From the NCBI GenBank assembly GCA_900318275.1, contig ONJY01000003.1:1-64000 (forward strand): a stretch of 64,000 nt of DNA, read 5' to 3'. Origin of the DNA: an uncultured Bacteroidales bacterium (lineage in GTDB: Bacteria; Bacteroidota; Bacteroidia; Bacteroidales; P3). The notes beneath the pieces were generated by a model. It was not told the DNA's origin. It saw nothing but the letters and a program-made list of their open reading frames with translations, and searched no databases. Each line of letters opens with the position of its first letter. Position 1 is the first letter of the stretch. Below are positions 1 to 9,506 of the stretch, in pieces. A program made the position numbers and the translations under genes.

Positions 1-468
1 TTCGACACGATGAAAGACGACTTCATACGGCTGGATGCAAAGATAGACTTTCTCTATGTCAACGGCGAGGTGTACATTTACAATCTTGACGTGCTTGAAC
101 GTTTTGGCGATTTCCATCAGATTATAACCAGGGAGGCAACCGCCTCGTTAGAGGATATAGACACGCTTGGCTTAGTGTTCAATATCGACATTCTGTCAGG
201 TAGGGTTGAGGACCTCCGCTTCGCTCGCAAACTCGCCAAGATTTCCAAAGACTCTCCCGTATTCAAAGTACCCCAAGCGGACATCATCGAATTCACCAAG
301 AAACATCCATTCTTGAAAGACAAATTCAAATACACCGCAGATGGTAGTCAAATCGAGCTGAGCAGCAAGCTCTCGCAAGACAACTTCATCAAGTTGCTCA
401 ACGACGACTTCCTGCGCTCCGAACTGACCAAAATAGACTACGAATCCCCCGCCAAAAACCGCCTGTAA
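1..468 (+). CDS. DUF4868 (KwaB-like) protein, C-terminal part, cut by window start
   Basis: The reading frame is open from base 1, and the first ATG at 10 is probably internal, so this is the tail of a longer gene. The visible ~155 residues contain the segment IDFLYVNGEVYIYN, then RKLAKISKDSPVF, and end in LTKIDYESPAKNRL. From memory this pattern fits the C-terminal half of DUF4868, the domain of KwaB in the two-gene Kiwa anti-phage system. KwaA would lie upstream, outside the window, so membership in Kiwa cannot be tested here; DUF4868 also occurs alone. A separate promoter follows, so the next gene is probably not strictly co-transcribed. Confidence 0.72.
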   Translation, partial: FDTMKDDFIRLDAKIDFLYVNGEVYIYNLDVLERFGDFHQIITREATASLEDIDTLGLVFNIDILSGRVEDLRFARKLAKISKDSPVFKVPQADIIEFTKKHPFLKDKFKYTADGSQIELSSKLSQDNFIKLLNDDFLRSELTKIDYESPAKNRL

Positions 469-510
469 CCGTCCAAACGCATTTACAACAAGCCGCCCAA
501 ACTAAGATTA

Positions 511-541
511 TTTGCTGTCCCCTTGAGACTTTGTATATTTG
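511..541 (+). promoter_or_regulatory. Bacteroidota-type promoter for the giant ATPase gene
   Basis: TTTG at 511-514 and TATATTTG at 534-541 are separated by 19 bases, matching the Bacteroidota -33/-7 consensus TTTG-N19-TAnnTTTG. The -7 box ends 30 bases before the ATG at 572. It makes 572-7717 an independent transcription unit. Confidence 0.7.
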
Positions 542-571
542 CACGTTAAATCAATTTAAACCATTTATGAG

Positions 572-3500
572 ATGAAAGAGCAACAACAAAATATTCGTGA
601 TAAACGACTATATAAATACTCATCTTCAAAACGTTATCTTAAGATACACGTTCCTGATTTCGCTTTCAAACACGACGATAATAATGTTGGTAAGGACAAG
701 TTTGTTGGAAGAGAACTCCAAATCCGCAAATTATTTACTTGGTTAACCAGCGATTCAAAATCAGGCTCCTACCTCATAACAGGCTATCGTGGCATGGGTA
801 AGTCACTTTTGGTTAAACGTGTCATTGACATGATTTCACGTGAATCCAAGGCTTACAAGGAGGTTATGTTCCAACTTGCAATGATATTGACTCTTGCAGC
901 ATGCTTTATTGGAATAGTTGTCGGAGAATGGAGCTTGTCAGCAATTTTGGGTATAATATCATTGGTCATAGTCGCAATTCTAGAGGTTAGCAAGCAAATT
1001 AATGAGATTCTTTTCGAATACAATGTTCGTAAAGTTCCGTTGCATCATATCTTTGATAAAGATATGATAGCAAAGGTTTGGTTAAAGAACAAAGACAGAA
1101 GAAATAGAAAATATTCCAATATTGCTATAACAGTAAATTTGGGTCAAGAAGTACTCAACGAACGTGATGTATTAAGTCTGATTGCCCATAATATTCGAGA
1201 GAAATATTATAAATTTGTTCATAACAGGCAGAATAGACCTGTCACGAATTTTATCTACATAATAGCGAGCAGTCTAATCGCTTTCTTCTTGACAAAAGAA
1301 CTACTTTTTTTTGTGGCAATTGATTTGAAACATATTATAATTAAAAATATGTTTTCCATAAGTTCTTGGATTCCTGCTGCAATAAAAAGTTTAATGGTGG
1401 TGTTTGATAAAATACTAACCGATGATTCCTTTGGTTATTTAGCCGTACGCTCATTAATCTATTTGTGCTTTTATTATTGGATGGTCAAGCTACTGAAAAC
1501 TCTACGCAAAAAGATACCGTATTTCTCTATTCCATACAATTCTTTAGAGAAATTGGATACGCTCTGTGAGCGAGTGGCTTCATCAATGAATGAAGAAAAA
1601 GGGACTCACCCGCAATACAGTAGTAGTTTCTTTAATTTTTCTTTTGGGAAAGCTGGGAAAAGCAAATTTACGCCAATAGCAACAGTCCGTGAGTTAGAAC
1701 AGGAGTTGATGGAAATAATCAACGACATCAATGGGGAAGACTGTCCAATTGGATATCAGGCGCAGTTCATCATTGTTTTTGACGAATTGGATAAGATTGC
1801 AAATGTCCACAAGAAAGGCACTTTGGAGCCAACAGAAGACGAGGAAGAATCAATACCTGCATATGAAGCATCTGTTCGGGGATTTACGGAAGCAATGCCC
1901 TATGAGCAGCGTAAACAAAACGTATTGCGTCTATTGGCGAACATGAAATTGTTCATTACTTCCGTAAAAGCCAAATGTGTTTTTATTTCTGGATACGAGC
2001 TATTTGATGCATCTCTTGCAGACCTCTCCGACCGTGAGTTTGCAATTAGCAGCATATTCAACGGCGTGTTGAATGTAACAAGTTTTTTGTCTCCAGAACG
2101 AGAAGAGACGGATGTTAGCTCGATGACAGAGGTATATTTGGCCACAATGCTTTTACCCGAATCTGTTCTTCGGGACAAACTCCATGGAAATGAAACCAAT
2201 AATTTATTGTCCCAATTATTTCGGTACATAAAAAGAGAAATAAATAGCACACTTTCGAGAGTCATTTCATTCTGGCCTGTGATTGGGCCAGAGTCATATC
2301 TTAAGAAAAGAGTAAAGGACAATATCCTTACGAATGGCATTTTGAAAGACGAATTGCCGAGTTTGCGTTGGTACAACCAGTATTTGATGGAAATCCACAT
2401 CCTTAACAACGAGGAGACGCTCAGTGGCGAAGAAATAAAAGAACGCGAACAGGAAATAAGGCATGTCATGGAATTTCTTCGCAATTTCTGTGTTTATCTG
2501 TCTCATATAAGCAACGGTTCTCCAAAGAAAATAGCAACTTACTTTGAAAAATATGTAAGAGTTAATTATGATACAATTAAACAATTCGATTGGTATGATG
2601 AAATAGAGGTGGGGTTGCCGACAGAAGATAGTGTCCGAAAACAGTGCGTTCTTTACTTTGACATTGAGTCGCAAAAACTAATAAATTTTGTACATTATAT
2701 TGCGGCTCCTGTCATGAATGCCATTACAAATGAGGTTAGTCATTATGGCGACAAACTCTTAGTGTCATCTTCGTTTATCCTTGATCAAATCTACAAATAT
2801 CATGGCAAGGGTTTCTCCTGGCGGAATCTGGAACAAATGCCAGAACTGTTGAATACTAACAAAAATCCAGAATTGAGAGACTCCTTGGCTTCAATTATGG
2901 AATTCTTGCTACAGACACATATTACAACTATTTCATCAAGTATATTTCAATACAAATTCCACAAGCAGATAGCGGAAGAAATATCCATGCTGTCAAAGAC
3001 CTCAGAGGAAGCGGCTGCCATATTCAATTTCACACTCAACGAGTCTGAGACCGTGAAGCGTTACAATATGCGACTACTATGGAATTATATGGCTCTTACC
3101 AACCAAACAAATGACAAAAACCAAAAAGAACGTTATTGCAGTGTTTTGGAACGTCTGCATGAAAATCAAGGTGATATTTATTTCTCGGAAGAAGACTATT
3201 ACCGTGCCATCCATGAGTACCGCAGTGCATTGCAATATATTGATGATAAAGATATCTCCGCTAAAAACCTCATCCCATATCTTAAGTGTAGCCTTAAGGT
3301 CGGAATGTCGTATGAATATCGGCACACATTCGAGAATGCCTACATGGTCTATTGCCAAATCATTAACAAATTGATTCAACTTCGTTGGATGGAAGAATCT
3401 GATTATGGCCTTGACTACACCATGCGATTGACAAAAGATTGGCGCATCAAAAATACCGTTTTAGTCGATGATAGTGCTCTCAAAGGTTGGTATAGTAACG

Positions 3501-6151
3501 ACCGCAATGAAGAGCTTAGGCGGCATTTTAAACCTGGCCTTTATGAGGACTTAAAGGATTATTCTTCTTTTAACCCCCATTTTAGCTTTGACTCCGACAA
3601 AACCATATCGAGTTTATCTAGAAATCTTACACCGGAGAAAAGCAATATGCTTCTTCAGTTGACCGCTTTTGAGGATATCAAATTTATTTATCAAGCCATC
3701 CTTGCCAAATTATTTGTTATTGAGAAGATGGAGTCCAGTGGTATCACTCAATCAAGTATTGATGCCGCAGAAGCTGAATTTGTAACATTGTATAGTACGG
3801 TTAACTATAATGAAAAGTATATATTGGCATCAGATTTCTTCAGCAAGTTGGCCAGCATACTCTACTACAAAAACGGAGTCGTGTCTGCCGAAAAAGATGA
3901 AAATGTTCATACAACGTTATATTTGTTTGATATAGATGTTTTTGCATTGATTGATGATTATTGCTATTTTATCAATGGTAATCTAAATTATAGTAATATA
4001 ATTGAAGTAAAGGATAATGTCAGGGATTTCTTCACGATGATAAAGACTCGCTATGTTAATATGATTTGTAGCAATGACACAAAAAATCTCCAGACTTTTT
4101 TCAAATCCGTAATATATTCAATTATAATACAAAATAAAAAGATAATTCCCCAATTGACCAGTGGTATTATTTTTGACACTCAGATGTACTTGAAATATTT
4201 AGACGAGAAACAATATGTTAATATTCAAAAGAAATGGAGAGATATTAAGGAGTGTTATGATAGACGTGATATTTTAGTAAAATCTGGTTGCAAATTACCA
4301 TGTACAGCCTGCAAATATGCCAATCGAAGCATAGTTATCTTAATGAAAGAATTATTTGGATATGATGAGAATGTCGAAATTAAAGTACTTGAAATGCTAC
4401 GCTATGCTTCTCATCAGAAACTATTTGAATCACGGCCAGAAATTCTTTCTCAACTTGCAGCATCATCCGAGCAATTGGCTGATATTATGATGTCATGTGC
4501 CTGCACCGGAAAGAATAAAAATGGAAGCATCGTTTTCAATGATAGAATCTTACCAGCAACAATAGAATTACTCTCAAACCTTATATCTAAAACAAGCGCA
4601 GATGAAAGAGATTCAATCATAAAAGAATACCAAGAAAAAAATAGTTCGAATATTAGTAGACTGGATTTGACAATTCTGTGGTATTGGTCTGCATGTAGGT
4701 ACTACGATATTGCGTCAATGCACCATGAAGCTGTCCATTGTGTTTGTAGGATTGTAAAAGTGATTGAGAGTTATCTGACAGTTCTTGCCTATTACAACAA
4801 AAGATATGGGATTGATAATAATATCGAAGATATTTCTCCGTCTCTTGTTATTTTACTTGAGCTACTTTTTACACAAGCATCTAGAATTGTTGGTCGACAA
4901 CATGACAACTATAATTCCGTAGAGATTCATGAAATAAAATGGCTTTTACATTATGAACATTTCGATGACATAGATCTTACCAGCCTTACTCAATTCCCTA
5001 ATTTGCAATCCATTTTTATTTCTATCGTTAATAGTAAGAAAATAATATTTCAACTTAATAAACCCAGTTTCATGATTGCAAGTCGTGATGGGAAAAAAGA
5101 AGATAAAGACAAGTATCTTAGAAGGATATATATATGGTTTAAGAAGAATCGACATGTTAGAACATTTAAATCTGATGTGGAAATGAGCTATTTAAAATCC
5201 CAATTAAACCATTCTATTTTTATTAGTATTTTGGGTGGATATGACGTGAAACAAGAATGTATTAACAAAGGATTTAATATAGGCCTTTATTACCCTAGCT
5301 TTTATAGCTATCTCAGAGTTGTTTTAAATGAAAAACCAAATAGGGAAAAGAAAAAAATAATTGATTATTATTTTAATGAGTTTCTCGGAATAAAAGAAAA
5401 AACAATACAGGCAACATTTGATTTACTGGATTTCCTAATTTATGATTCAATTTCTTGTTTATGCAATATAATCAATATACTGCCTCCACACAACCAATTA
5501 TCAACATTTTCGAACAGTTTTATTGCAAATGTTTATGAGGATCTTTGGGAATGGTCAAAATATTACAATATGATGCATGATATGTATTTGTATTACAGAT
5601 ATTTCTTAAATGGAGACATGTCTGGTATGGATAAGATGCTGAAGTTCTTCCCTAAAAACGAGAGAGAAAGATATAGAAAAACTTTGTTTGAATATGCAGT
5701 CTTGTTAGAAAAGAGAGGCGTTTTATGCAAAGATAACTTTGGTTATAGGTATTCTAAATTATTTATGACTCTTCAGCATGACATTGATGATGCAACGATG
5801 CATCATATTCTCATCGACTATTCTGCAGAGATGGCAATAAAATATTATCGAGCAGCTCGTGGAATAAATAGCGAGGGTCAGGAATACAAGAATCTTATAA
5901 ATAATATGTATACCCTCGATGACGATTTGCGAAACGACACGTGTCAGTCTAATTTTGCAAATGAAAGGTACTTGCTTAATAGTGGAGTTATTAATTGTAA
6001 AAGAGAGGATATGCAGAAATTGTATAGCACATCAAAATTAAATAAGATGGAGCCTTATGAAAGTAGTAGCATTATAAATAATATTGAGTTCTCCTATCCG
6101 ATGTTGCAGGAACGTTATTCCGATTCACCTTACACAAATACAGAATATTAA
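572..6151 (+). CDS. Giant KAP-like P-loop NTPase with membrane insertion (1859 aa)
   Basis: The N-terminus holds a Walker A motif GYRGMGKS (residues 71-78) and a Walker B-like FDELD (403-407). Between them lie four hydrophobic segments (two within about 97-140, then about 227-255 and 265-305). Transmembrane helices inserted between Walker A and B are the hallmark of KAP-family NTPases, which are membrane-anchored and often linked to defence. The remaining ~1400 residues are mostly helical. A TPR-like stretch lies near 855-930, and a Cys cluster (CKLPCTAC) near 1240. It opens an AT-rich operon with two small membrane-protein genes. The start at 572 follows the promoter, and the nearby ATG at 567 meets a stop after one codon. 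A STAND-type or other AAA assignment is an alternative; the substrate is unknown. Confidence 0.75.
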   Translation: MKEQQQNIRDKRLYKYSSSKRYLKIHVPDFAFKHDDNNVGKDKFVGRELQIRKLFTWLTSDSKSGSYLITGYRGMGKSLLVKRVIDMISRESKAYKEVMFQLAMILTLAACFIGIVVGEWSLSAILGIISLVIVAILEVSKQINEILFEYNVRKVPLHHIFDKDMIAKVWLKNKDRRNRKYSNIAITVNLGQEVLNERDVLSLIAHNIREKYYKFVHNRQNRPVTNFIYIIASSLIAFFLTKELLFFVAIDLKHIIIKNMFSISSWIPAAIKSLMVVFDKILTDDSFGYLAVRSLIYLCFYYWMVKLLKTLRKKIPYFSIPYNSLEKLDTLCERVASSMNEEKGTHPQYSSSFFNFSFGKAGKSKFTPIATVRELEQELMEIINDINGEDCPIGYQAQFIIVFDELDKIANVHKKGTLEPTEDEEESIPAYEASVRGFTEAMPYEQRKQNVLRLLANMKLFITSVKAKCVFISGYELFDASLADLSDREFAISSIFNGVLNVTSFLSPEREETDVSSMTEVYLATMLLPESVLRDKLHGNETNNLLSQLFRYIKREINSTLSRVISFWPVIGPESYLKKRVKDNILTNGILKDELPSLRWYNQYLMEIHILNNEETLSGEEIKEREQEIRHVMEFLRNFCVYLSHISNGSPKKIATYFEKYVRVNYDTIKQFDWYDEIEVGLPTEDSVRKQCVLYFDIESQKLINFVHYIAAPVMNAITNEVSHYGDKLLVSSSFILDQIYKYHGKGFSWRNLEQMPELLNTNKNPELRDSLASIMEFLLQTHITTISSSIFQYKFHKQIAEEISMLSKTSEEAAAIFNFTLNESETVKRYNMRLLWNYMALTNQTNDKNQKERYCSVLERLHENQGDIYFSEEDYYRAIHEYRSALQYIDDKDISAKNLIPYLKCSLKVGMSYEYRHTFENAYMVYCQIINKLIQLRWMEESDYGLDYTMRLTKDWRIKNTVLVDDSALKGWYSNDRNEELRRHFKPGLYEDLKDYSSFNPHFSFDSDKTISSLSRNLTPEKSNMLLQLTAFEDIKFIYQAILAKLFVIEKMESSGITQSSIDAAEAEFVTLYSTVNYNEKYILASDFFSKLASILYYKNGVVSAEKDENVHTTLYLFDIDVFALIDDYCYFINGNLNYSNIIEVKDNVRDFFTMIKTRYVNMICSNDTKNLQTFFKSVIYSIIIQNKKIIPQLTSGIIFDTQMYLKYLDEKQYVNIQKKWRDIKECYDRRDILVKSGCKLPCTACKYANRSIVILMKELFGYDENVEIKVLEMLRYASHQKLFESRPEILSQLAASSEQLADIMMSCACTGKNKNGSIVFNDRILPATIELLSNLISKTSADERDSIIKEYQEKNSSNISRLDLTILWYWSACRYYDIASMHHEAVHCVCRIVKVIESYLTVLAYYNKRYGIDNNIEDISPSLVILLELLFTQASRIVGRQHDNYNSVEIHEIKWLLHYEHFDDIDLTSLTQFPNLQSIFISIVNSKKIIFQLNKPSFMIASRDGKKEDKDKYLRRIYIWFKKNRHVRTFKSDVEMSYLKSQLNHSIFISILGGYDVKQECINKGFNIGLYYPSFYSYLRVVLNEKPNREKKKIIDYYFNEFLGIKEKTIQATFDLLDFLIYDSISCLCNIINILPPHNQLSTFSNSFIANVYEDLWEWSKYYNMMHDMYLYYRYFLNGDMSGMDKMLKFFPKNERERYRKTLFEYAVLLEKRGVLCKDNFGYRYSKLFMTLQHDIDDATMHHILIDYSAEMAIKYYRAARGINSEGQEYKNLINNMYTLDDDLRNDTCQSNFANERYLLNSGVINCKREDMQKLYSTSKLNKMEPYESSSIINNIEFSYPMLQERYSDSPYTNTEY

Positions 6152-6176
6152 CCCAAAATTATTAAAGCCTTAGAAT

Positions 6177-7136
6177 ATGATGTCTAAATTAAACTCACTT
6201 ATCCAAGAACTGAAGGAGGTGTCAGATTTACGTAAAGAATCATCATCCCTCCTTAATAAAGTTTCTGATTTACATAATGAGTATGCCGCACTTATAAAGG
6301 AAGTGTCCTGCTTGTTAGAAGGAACAAATGTAGATTCCGAAGAGAAAACATTACAGAATCAATTTGATGAGATAATAGAAAAAGTAGAAAAACTAGTAAA
6401 ACAGTCTGTTGAAAAGATCAATGAGGCAAAAATAAATGGGCAAAATGCCAAAGACAAAGAAAACGAAGCGAACGAAAAAGAGAAAAAAATAATTAATAAT
6501 ATCACAAACTTTTCTAATCAATGCGAAACTACTGGGGACAAGGAGGAGAAAAAGTTTTGGGATAATTTGAAAGAATGTATTGAATCCTACTGGGTGAGAA
6601 GTGAGGAGTCTCAGAAAAGGGATGAGGAGTCTATAAAGAGGGATGAGGAGTCTATAAAGAGGGATGAGGAGTCTATAAAGAGGGATGAGGAGTCTATAAA
6701 GAGGGATGAGGAGTCTATAAAGAGATACGAAGAAGTAAAAGGTGTTTTTGATTGCAAAAAAAATAGTAACACCTTAAAAGAACACAAGAAAAAATATTTT
6801 ACAAAGAAGAGAACCCATTGCTATGGATTTTTGGGGGCGCTGACGATTGTATGGTTATTTTTTGCTGGTAATTTATTTGGACTTCCATTAGGTATAGAAA
6901 TTGGTTCGTCAGATACGCCAAAATCTGTGGTATTAATAGTATTGTTGTGTATTGTGCTTATATTTATTCTTTGTATTATTATCGTGTTGGCAAGAAGACT
7001 ACATCGTATTAATATGGCATTACATAAAATTGATGCACTGATTATGCGAATGGAATTATCCACAGACCGAGACCTCGGCAAGCCTTATCGTTTGGATCGC
7101 GAATTGGAAATGATTTATCGCATTCTCGAATCATAA
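6177..7136 (+). CDS. Coiled-coil protein with two C-terminal membrane segments (319 aa)
   Basis: No family was recognised. The first ~200 residues are charged and heptad-rich, predicting a long coiled coil, and include five tandem copies of DEESIKR. Two hydrophobic helices follow at about 218-245 and 252-272, then a short cytosolic-looking tail. The gene starts 26 bases after the giant ATPase gene, in the same orientation and with similar AT-rich codon use, so the two are likely co-transcribed. A membrane-tethered coiled coil beside a membrane NTPase suggests a partner or sensor subunit, which is inference only. Confidence 0.75.
   Translation: MMSKLNSLIQELKEVSDLRKESSSLLNKVSDLHNEYAALIKEVSCLLEGTNVDSEEKTLQNQFDEIIEKVEKLVKQSVEKINEAKINGQNAKDKENEANEKEKKIINNITNFSNQCETTGDKEEKKFWDNLKECIESYWVRSEESQKRDEESIKRDEESIKRDEESIKRDEESIKRDEESIKRYEEVKGVFDCKKNSNTLKEHKKKYFTKKRTHCYGFLGALTIVWLFFAGNLFGLPLGIEIGSSDTPKSVVLIVLLCIVLIFILCIIIVLARRLHRINMALHKIDALIMRMELSTDRDLGKPYRLDRELEMIYRILES
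6621..6725 (+). repeat. Five tandem 21-bp repeats inside the coiled-coil gene
   Basis: Five adjacent copies of a 21-base unit beginning GATGAGGAGTCTATAAAG. The first four are identical and the fifth differs only in its last base. Each unit encodes seven residues (DEESIKR), exactly one coiled-coil heptad, so copy-number change would keep the frame and alter rod length. Confidence 0.95.
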
Positions 7137-7180
7137 AGAATCAATTCTCAGTTTATTATTAATTAAATAAAAACAGACTC

Positions 7181-7717
7181 GTGTGTATGGATAACATTTT
7201 GTTTAACAATGTAACGACTATTTTGAGTTCATTGTCATCTGTTGCAATTATTATAAGTGCATTTTTTGCCATATACCAGTGGAGAAAGACAAAAAAACTT
7301 AATGGTGTGAAGTATCTTCAGCAACTTAGAGAGAAATTGTATGATGACAAGGAAATATCGGAGGTAATATACATGTTTGACTATAACGAAAAATGGTATT
7401 CCATAGAATTCCATGAAACAAAAGAGATGCAGACAAAAGTTGACAGAACGCTATCGGTTCTTGAGCATGCCAGCTATTTGAAGATGAAAAAACACATTGA
7501 CAAGAATCAATTTTTGGTCATCCAATATCAAGTGGACAGGACTCTTTGCAATTCTCAAGTTCAAGCATATTTATTCAATCTGTACCACTGGTCAAAACGG
7601 ACAGGAATACCTATGCCTTTTTCCTATTTGGTTAAATATGGATTACGTGAGGGTTATCTAAGAAAAGGCTTTAGAAATGTCAACTCGCAGAGTTATAAAC
7701 ACTATTTGAATATTTAA
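7181..7717 (+). CDS. Small membrane protein, DUF4760-like (178 aa)
   Basis: One N-terminal hydrophobic helix (about residues 10-31, ending in YQWRKTKK) is followed by a soluble helical domain of ~140 residues. This layout, with a positive stretch after the helix and helical segments such as LSVLEHASYLKMKK, resembles DUF4760-type proteins seen beside defence genes; the match is from memory. It is 44 bases downstream of the coiled-coil gene, shares its AT-rich composition, and probably closes the same operon. The ATG at 7187 (MDNILF) is an equally possible start. Confidence 0.65.
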   Translation: MCMDNILFNNVTTILSSLSSVAIIISAFFAIYQWRKTKKLNGVKYLQQLREKLYDDKEISEVIYMFDYNEKWYSIEFHETKEMQTKVDRTLSVLEHASYLKMKKHIDKNQFLVIQYQVDRTLCNSQVQAYLFNLYHWSKRTGIPMPFSYLVKYGLREGYLRKGFRNVNSQSYKHYLNI

Positions 7718-8242
7718 TTCTGACGATACCGTAGGAACATAAATCACCACTAGCCATTATTGTTACCTCATAACGTTCCATATGTGAAGAATCTGCTAGT
7801 GTCCGTTTTGATGGCGTCAGCGGAGAACAGATAGACCGCTGCGGACCTATCATCTTCCCGTATTCCCTCGCCCCCCCCTCGTCCCTTATCTGGAGATTCC
7901 ATGCCCGCCATGCTAGGGTTTCTTCCCTCTCCAGAATGTTTGCGTCCATCCCAGCGGCCCTTCTGCCGCCGCCCCCCCCATCCCGCCCACCCCGCTCATT
8001 TACCCCACCAAAACCCTCTCCTTCCTCTACTGTAAGCGGCTTTAGCCGCCATCCCTTTCCAGTGTGTGTCGCGATTCAATCGCGACAAAATTTTCTTTTC
8101 CCGTGTTACTTTTTCACTGGTTTTGCAACTAATTATATAGAGGGCGACCGAAGTGGAGCCAACTCACCCAAAACAGAGGCCTCCCAGAACGGGCGGGCAA
8201 CAAACATAAGATGAAAGGACAAAGAATGGGTTGATGACCTGA
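7718..8242. other. Intergenic region with two small perfect hairpins
   Basis: 525 bases with no convincing gene; open frames here have C- and P-rich low-complexity content. It contains two hairpins, GCGGC-TTTA-GCCGC (8036-8049) and GTCGCGAT-TCA-ATCGCGAC (8068-8086). Neither is followed by a T-run, so they look more like REP-type elements than terminators. Composition changes here from the AT-rich block to the GC-rich sigma module. No TAnnTTTG promoter for the sigma gene was seen. Confidence 0.55.
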
Positions 8243-8749
8243 ATGAAAGTAGACGCGCGCCAACATACTGAATTCCTGAAGATGCTCCGCCACTGCGAGG
8301 GCACCTTGATGAAGGTATGCCTCTGCTTCACCGACCGCAGCCGCGACGACTTCCGCGACCTCTATCAGGAAATCGCCTGTACCCTCTGGGAGGCGTGGCC
8401 CACCTTCCGCGGCGAAAGCGACCTCAACACATGGGTCACCCGCATCGCCCTCAATGTCGCCGGACAGGAAATCCGCAAGCGGAAACGGCTGCCCCAGTTC
8501 GTGGAACTCGACGAGTCTTTCTACGACACCCTCGCCGACGAAGCCACCGACCTACGCTACCACCGCCTCTACGACCTCATCGACCGCCTCGATGACGACG
8601 ACGAACGGAAACTGCTCTTCCTCTACCTCGACCGCAAACGCCTCCGAGAAATCGCCGAGATAACAGGCACCACCGAAACCGCCGTGAAACAGAAACTCTA
8701 CCGCATAAAACAAAAGTTAAACGCCCTCAAAACAGCAGAAGATGAATAA
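8243..8749 (+). CDS. ECF-type RNA polymerase sigma factor
   Basis: At 168 residues this has the size and two-domain layout of an ECF sigma factor. A region 2 segment (FRDLYQEIACTLWEAWPTFRGES then LNTWVTRIALN) precedes a region 4 helix-turn-helix (LREIAEITGTTETAVKQKLYRIKQKL). It should direct RNA polymerase to a small regulon. The next gene overlaps its stop by 8 bases, as expected for a sigma/membrane-regulator pair. A second copy of this gene order is at 44385-45795. Confidence 0.9.
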   Translation: MKVDARQHTEFLKMLRHCEGTLMKVCLCFTDRSRDDFRDLYQEIACTLWEAWPTFRGESDLNTWVTRIALNVAGQEIRKRKRLPQFVELDESFYDTLADEATDLRYHRLYDLIDRLDDDDERKLLFLYLDRKRLREIAEITGTTETAVKQKLYRIKQKLNALKTAEDE

Positions 8750-9506
8750 TAAAACCGATAAGAAATCCAGTCCGCGAAGCGAAAATCTACAAGATTTACA
8801 AGATTTCGCAGTAGCTGCGAAAGACGAGCACAGAGCGAACTCGTTTGTTCTGTCGAGGCAAAGCAGCGCAGACGAAGTCAGCGCAGCGCAGCAGGAGGAT
8901 GTTTTTTCCGACCTACAATCCCTCTGGGACGAGCAGAGCCGCCGCATCGGCCAGCTCCTTGCCGAGTACCCCGCCTCGCAGCCCCGCGCCCTTAACTTCC
9001 GGCGTTACAAGCCCTGGCGTCGCCGTGTCATGGCCGAATGTCTCGCCCTCGCCCTCCTCAATATCGCCGCCGGCCTCTACTCCCTTGCCTCTTTCCTCCC
9101 CGACCCCTATATCCTTATCCGCGTCACCGGCTATGTCCTCGCCTCCACCAATGCCCTCATGGTGTTCCACAGCCTCTACATCCTCCTTTCCTTCCGTCGC
9201 CACCATCCCGCCCGTGTCGCCACCTCCCGCATGTCGCGCTTCATCCGCCGCATGCACATGGAACCCCATTATGCGCCGCGTCCCGACAGACGCAGGCCGC
9301 GTGTCATCCACGTTGATTTCCGCAATGCCGTCGCCACGGCGTTCTCCTCCGCCCGACAGGTCGCCGCCGTCAGCGCCGCCGCCATGGTAGTCTTTTTCTT
9401 TGTCGCCTGCACCCCCGTGGGCGACGGACACGCCATGTCGAAGCCCGACCGCGCCGACCGCGCTGCTGCTATCGTGAATGTTGACGAAATGGTTGCTCAG
9501 ATATGA
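8742..9506 (+). CDS. Membrane protein translationally coupled to the ECF sigma factor
   Basis: 254 residues. The N-terminal ~55 residues are low-complexity and carry a dispersed repeat. A soluble stretch (FSDLQSLWDEQSRRIGQLL) and hydrophobic helices at about 103-122, 126-146 and 206-223 follow. Overlap with the sigma gene suggests an anti-sigma-like regulator, but no known anti-sigma domain was recognised. The ATG at 8742 is the only good start; the repeat-derived N-terminus leaves some doubt. Its stop overlaps the ATG of the next gene (ATGA at 9503). Confidence 0.75.
   Translation: MNNKTDKKSSPRSENLQDLQDFAVAAKDEHRANSFVLSRQSSADEVSAAQQEDVFSDLQSLWDEQSRRIGQLLAEYPASQPRALNFRRYKPWRRRVMAECLALALLNIAAGLYSLASFLPDPYILIRVTGYVLASTNALMVFHSLYILLSFRRHHPARVATSRMSRFIRRMHMEPHYAPRPDRRRPRVIHVDFRNAVATAFSSARQVAAVSAAAMVVFFFVACTPVGDGHAMSKPDRADRAAAIVNVDEMVAQI
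8773..8819 (+). repeat. Dispersed repeat: 24-bp core between two hairpins, copy 1
   Basis: Hairpin CGC-GAA-GCG (8773-8781), a 24-base core at 8784-8807 made of two near copies of CTACAAGATTT, then hairpin CGCAG-TAG-CTGCG (8807-8819). The same core is identical at 22529-22552, also flanked by hairpins of different sequence. This copy lies inside the coding region of the membrane protein. Confidence 0.8.

Noticed and set aside
7680-8214. Two short open frames (7680-7949 minus, 7936-8214 plus)
   Set aside because: P/S-rich translations, no family resemblance, and overlap with hairpins; treated as non-coding.
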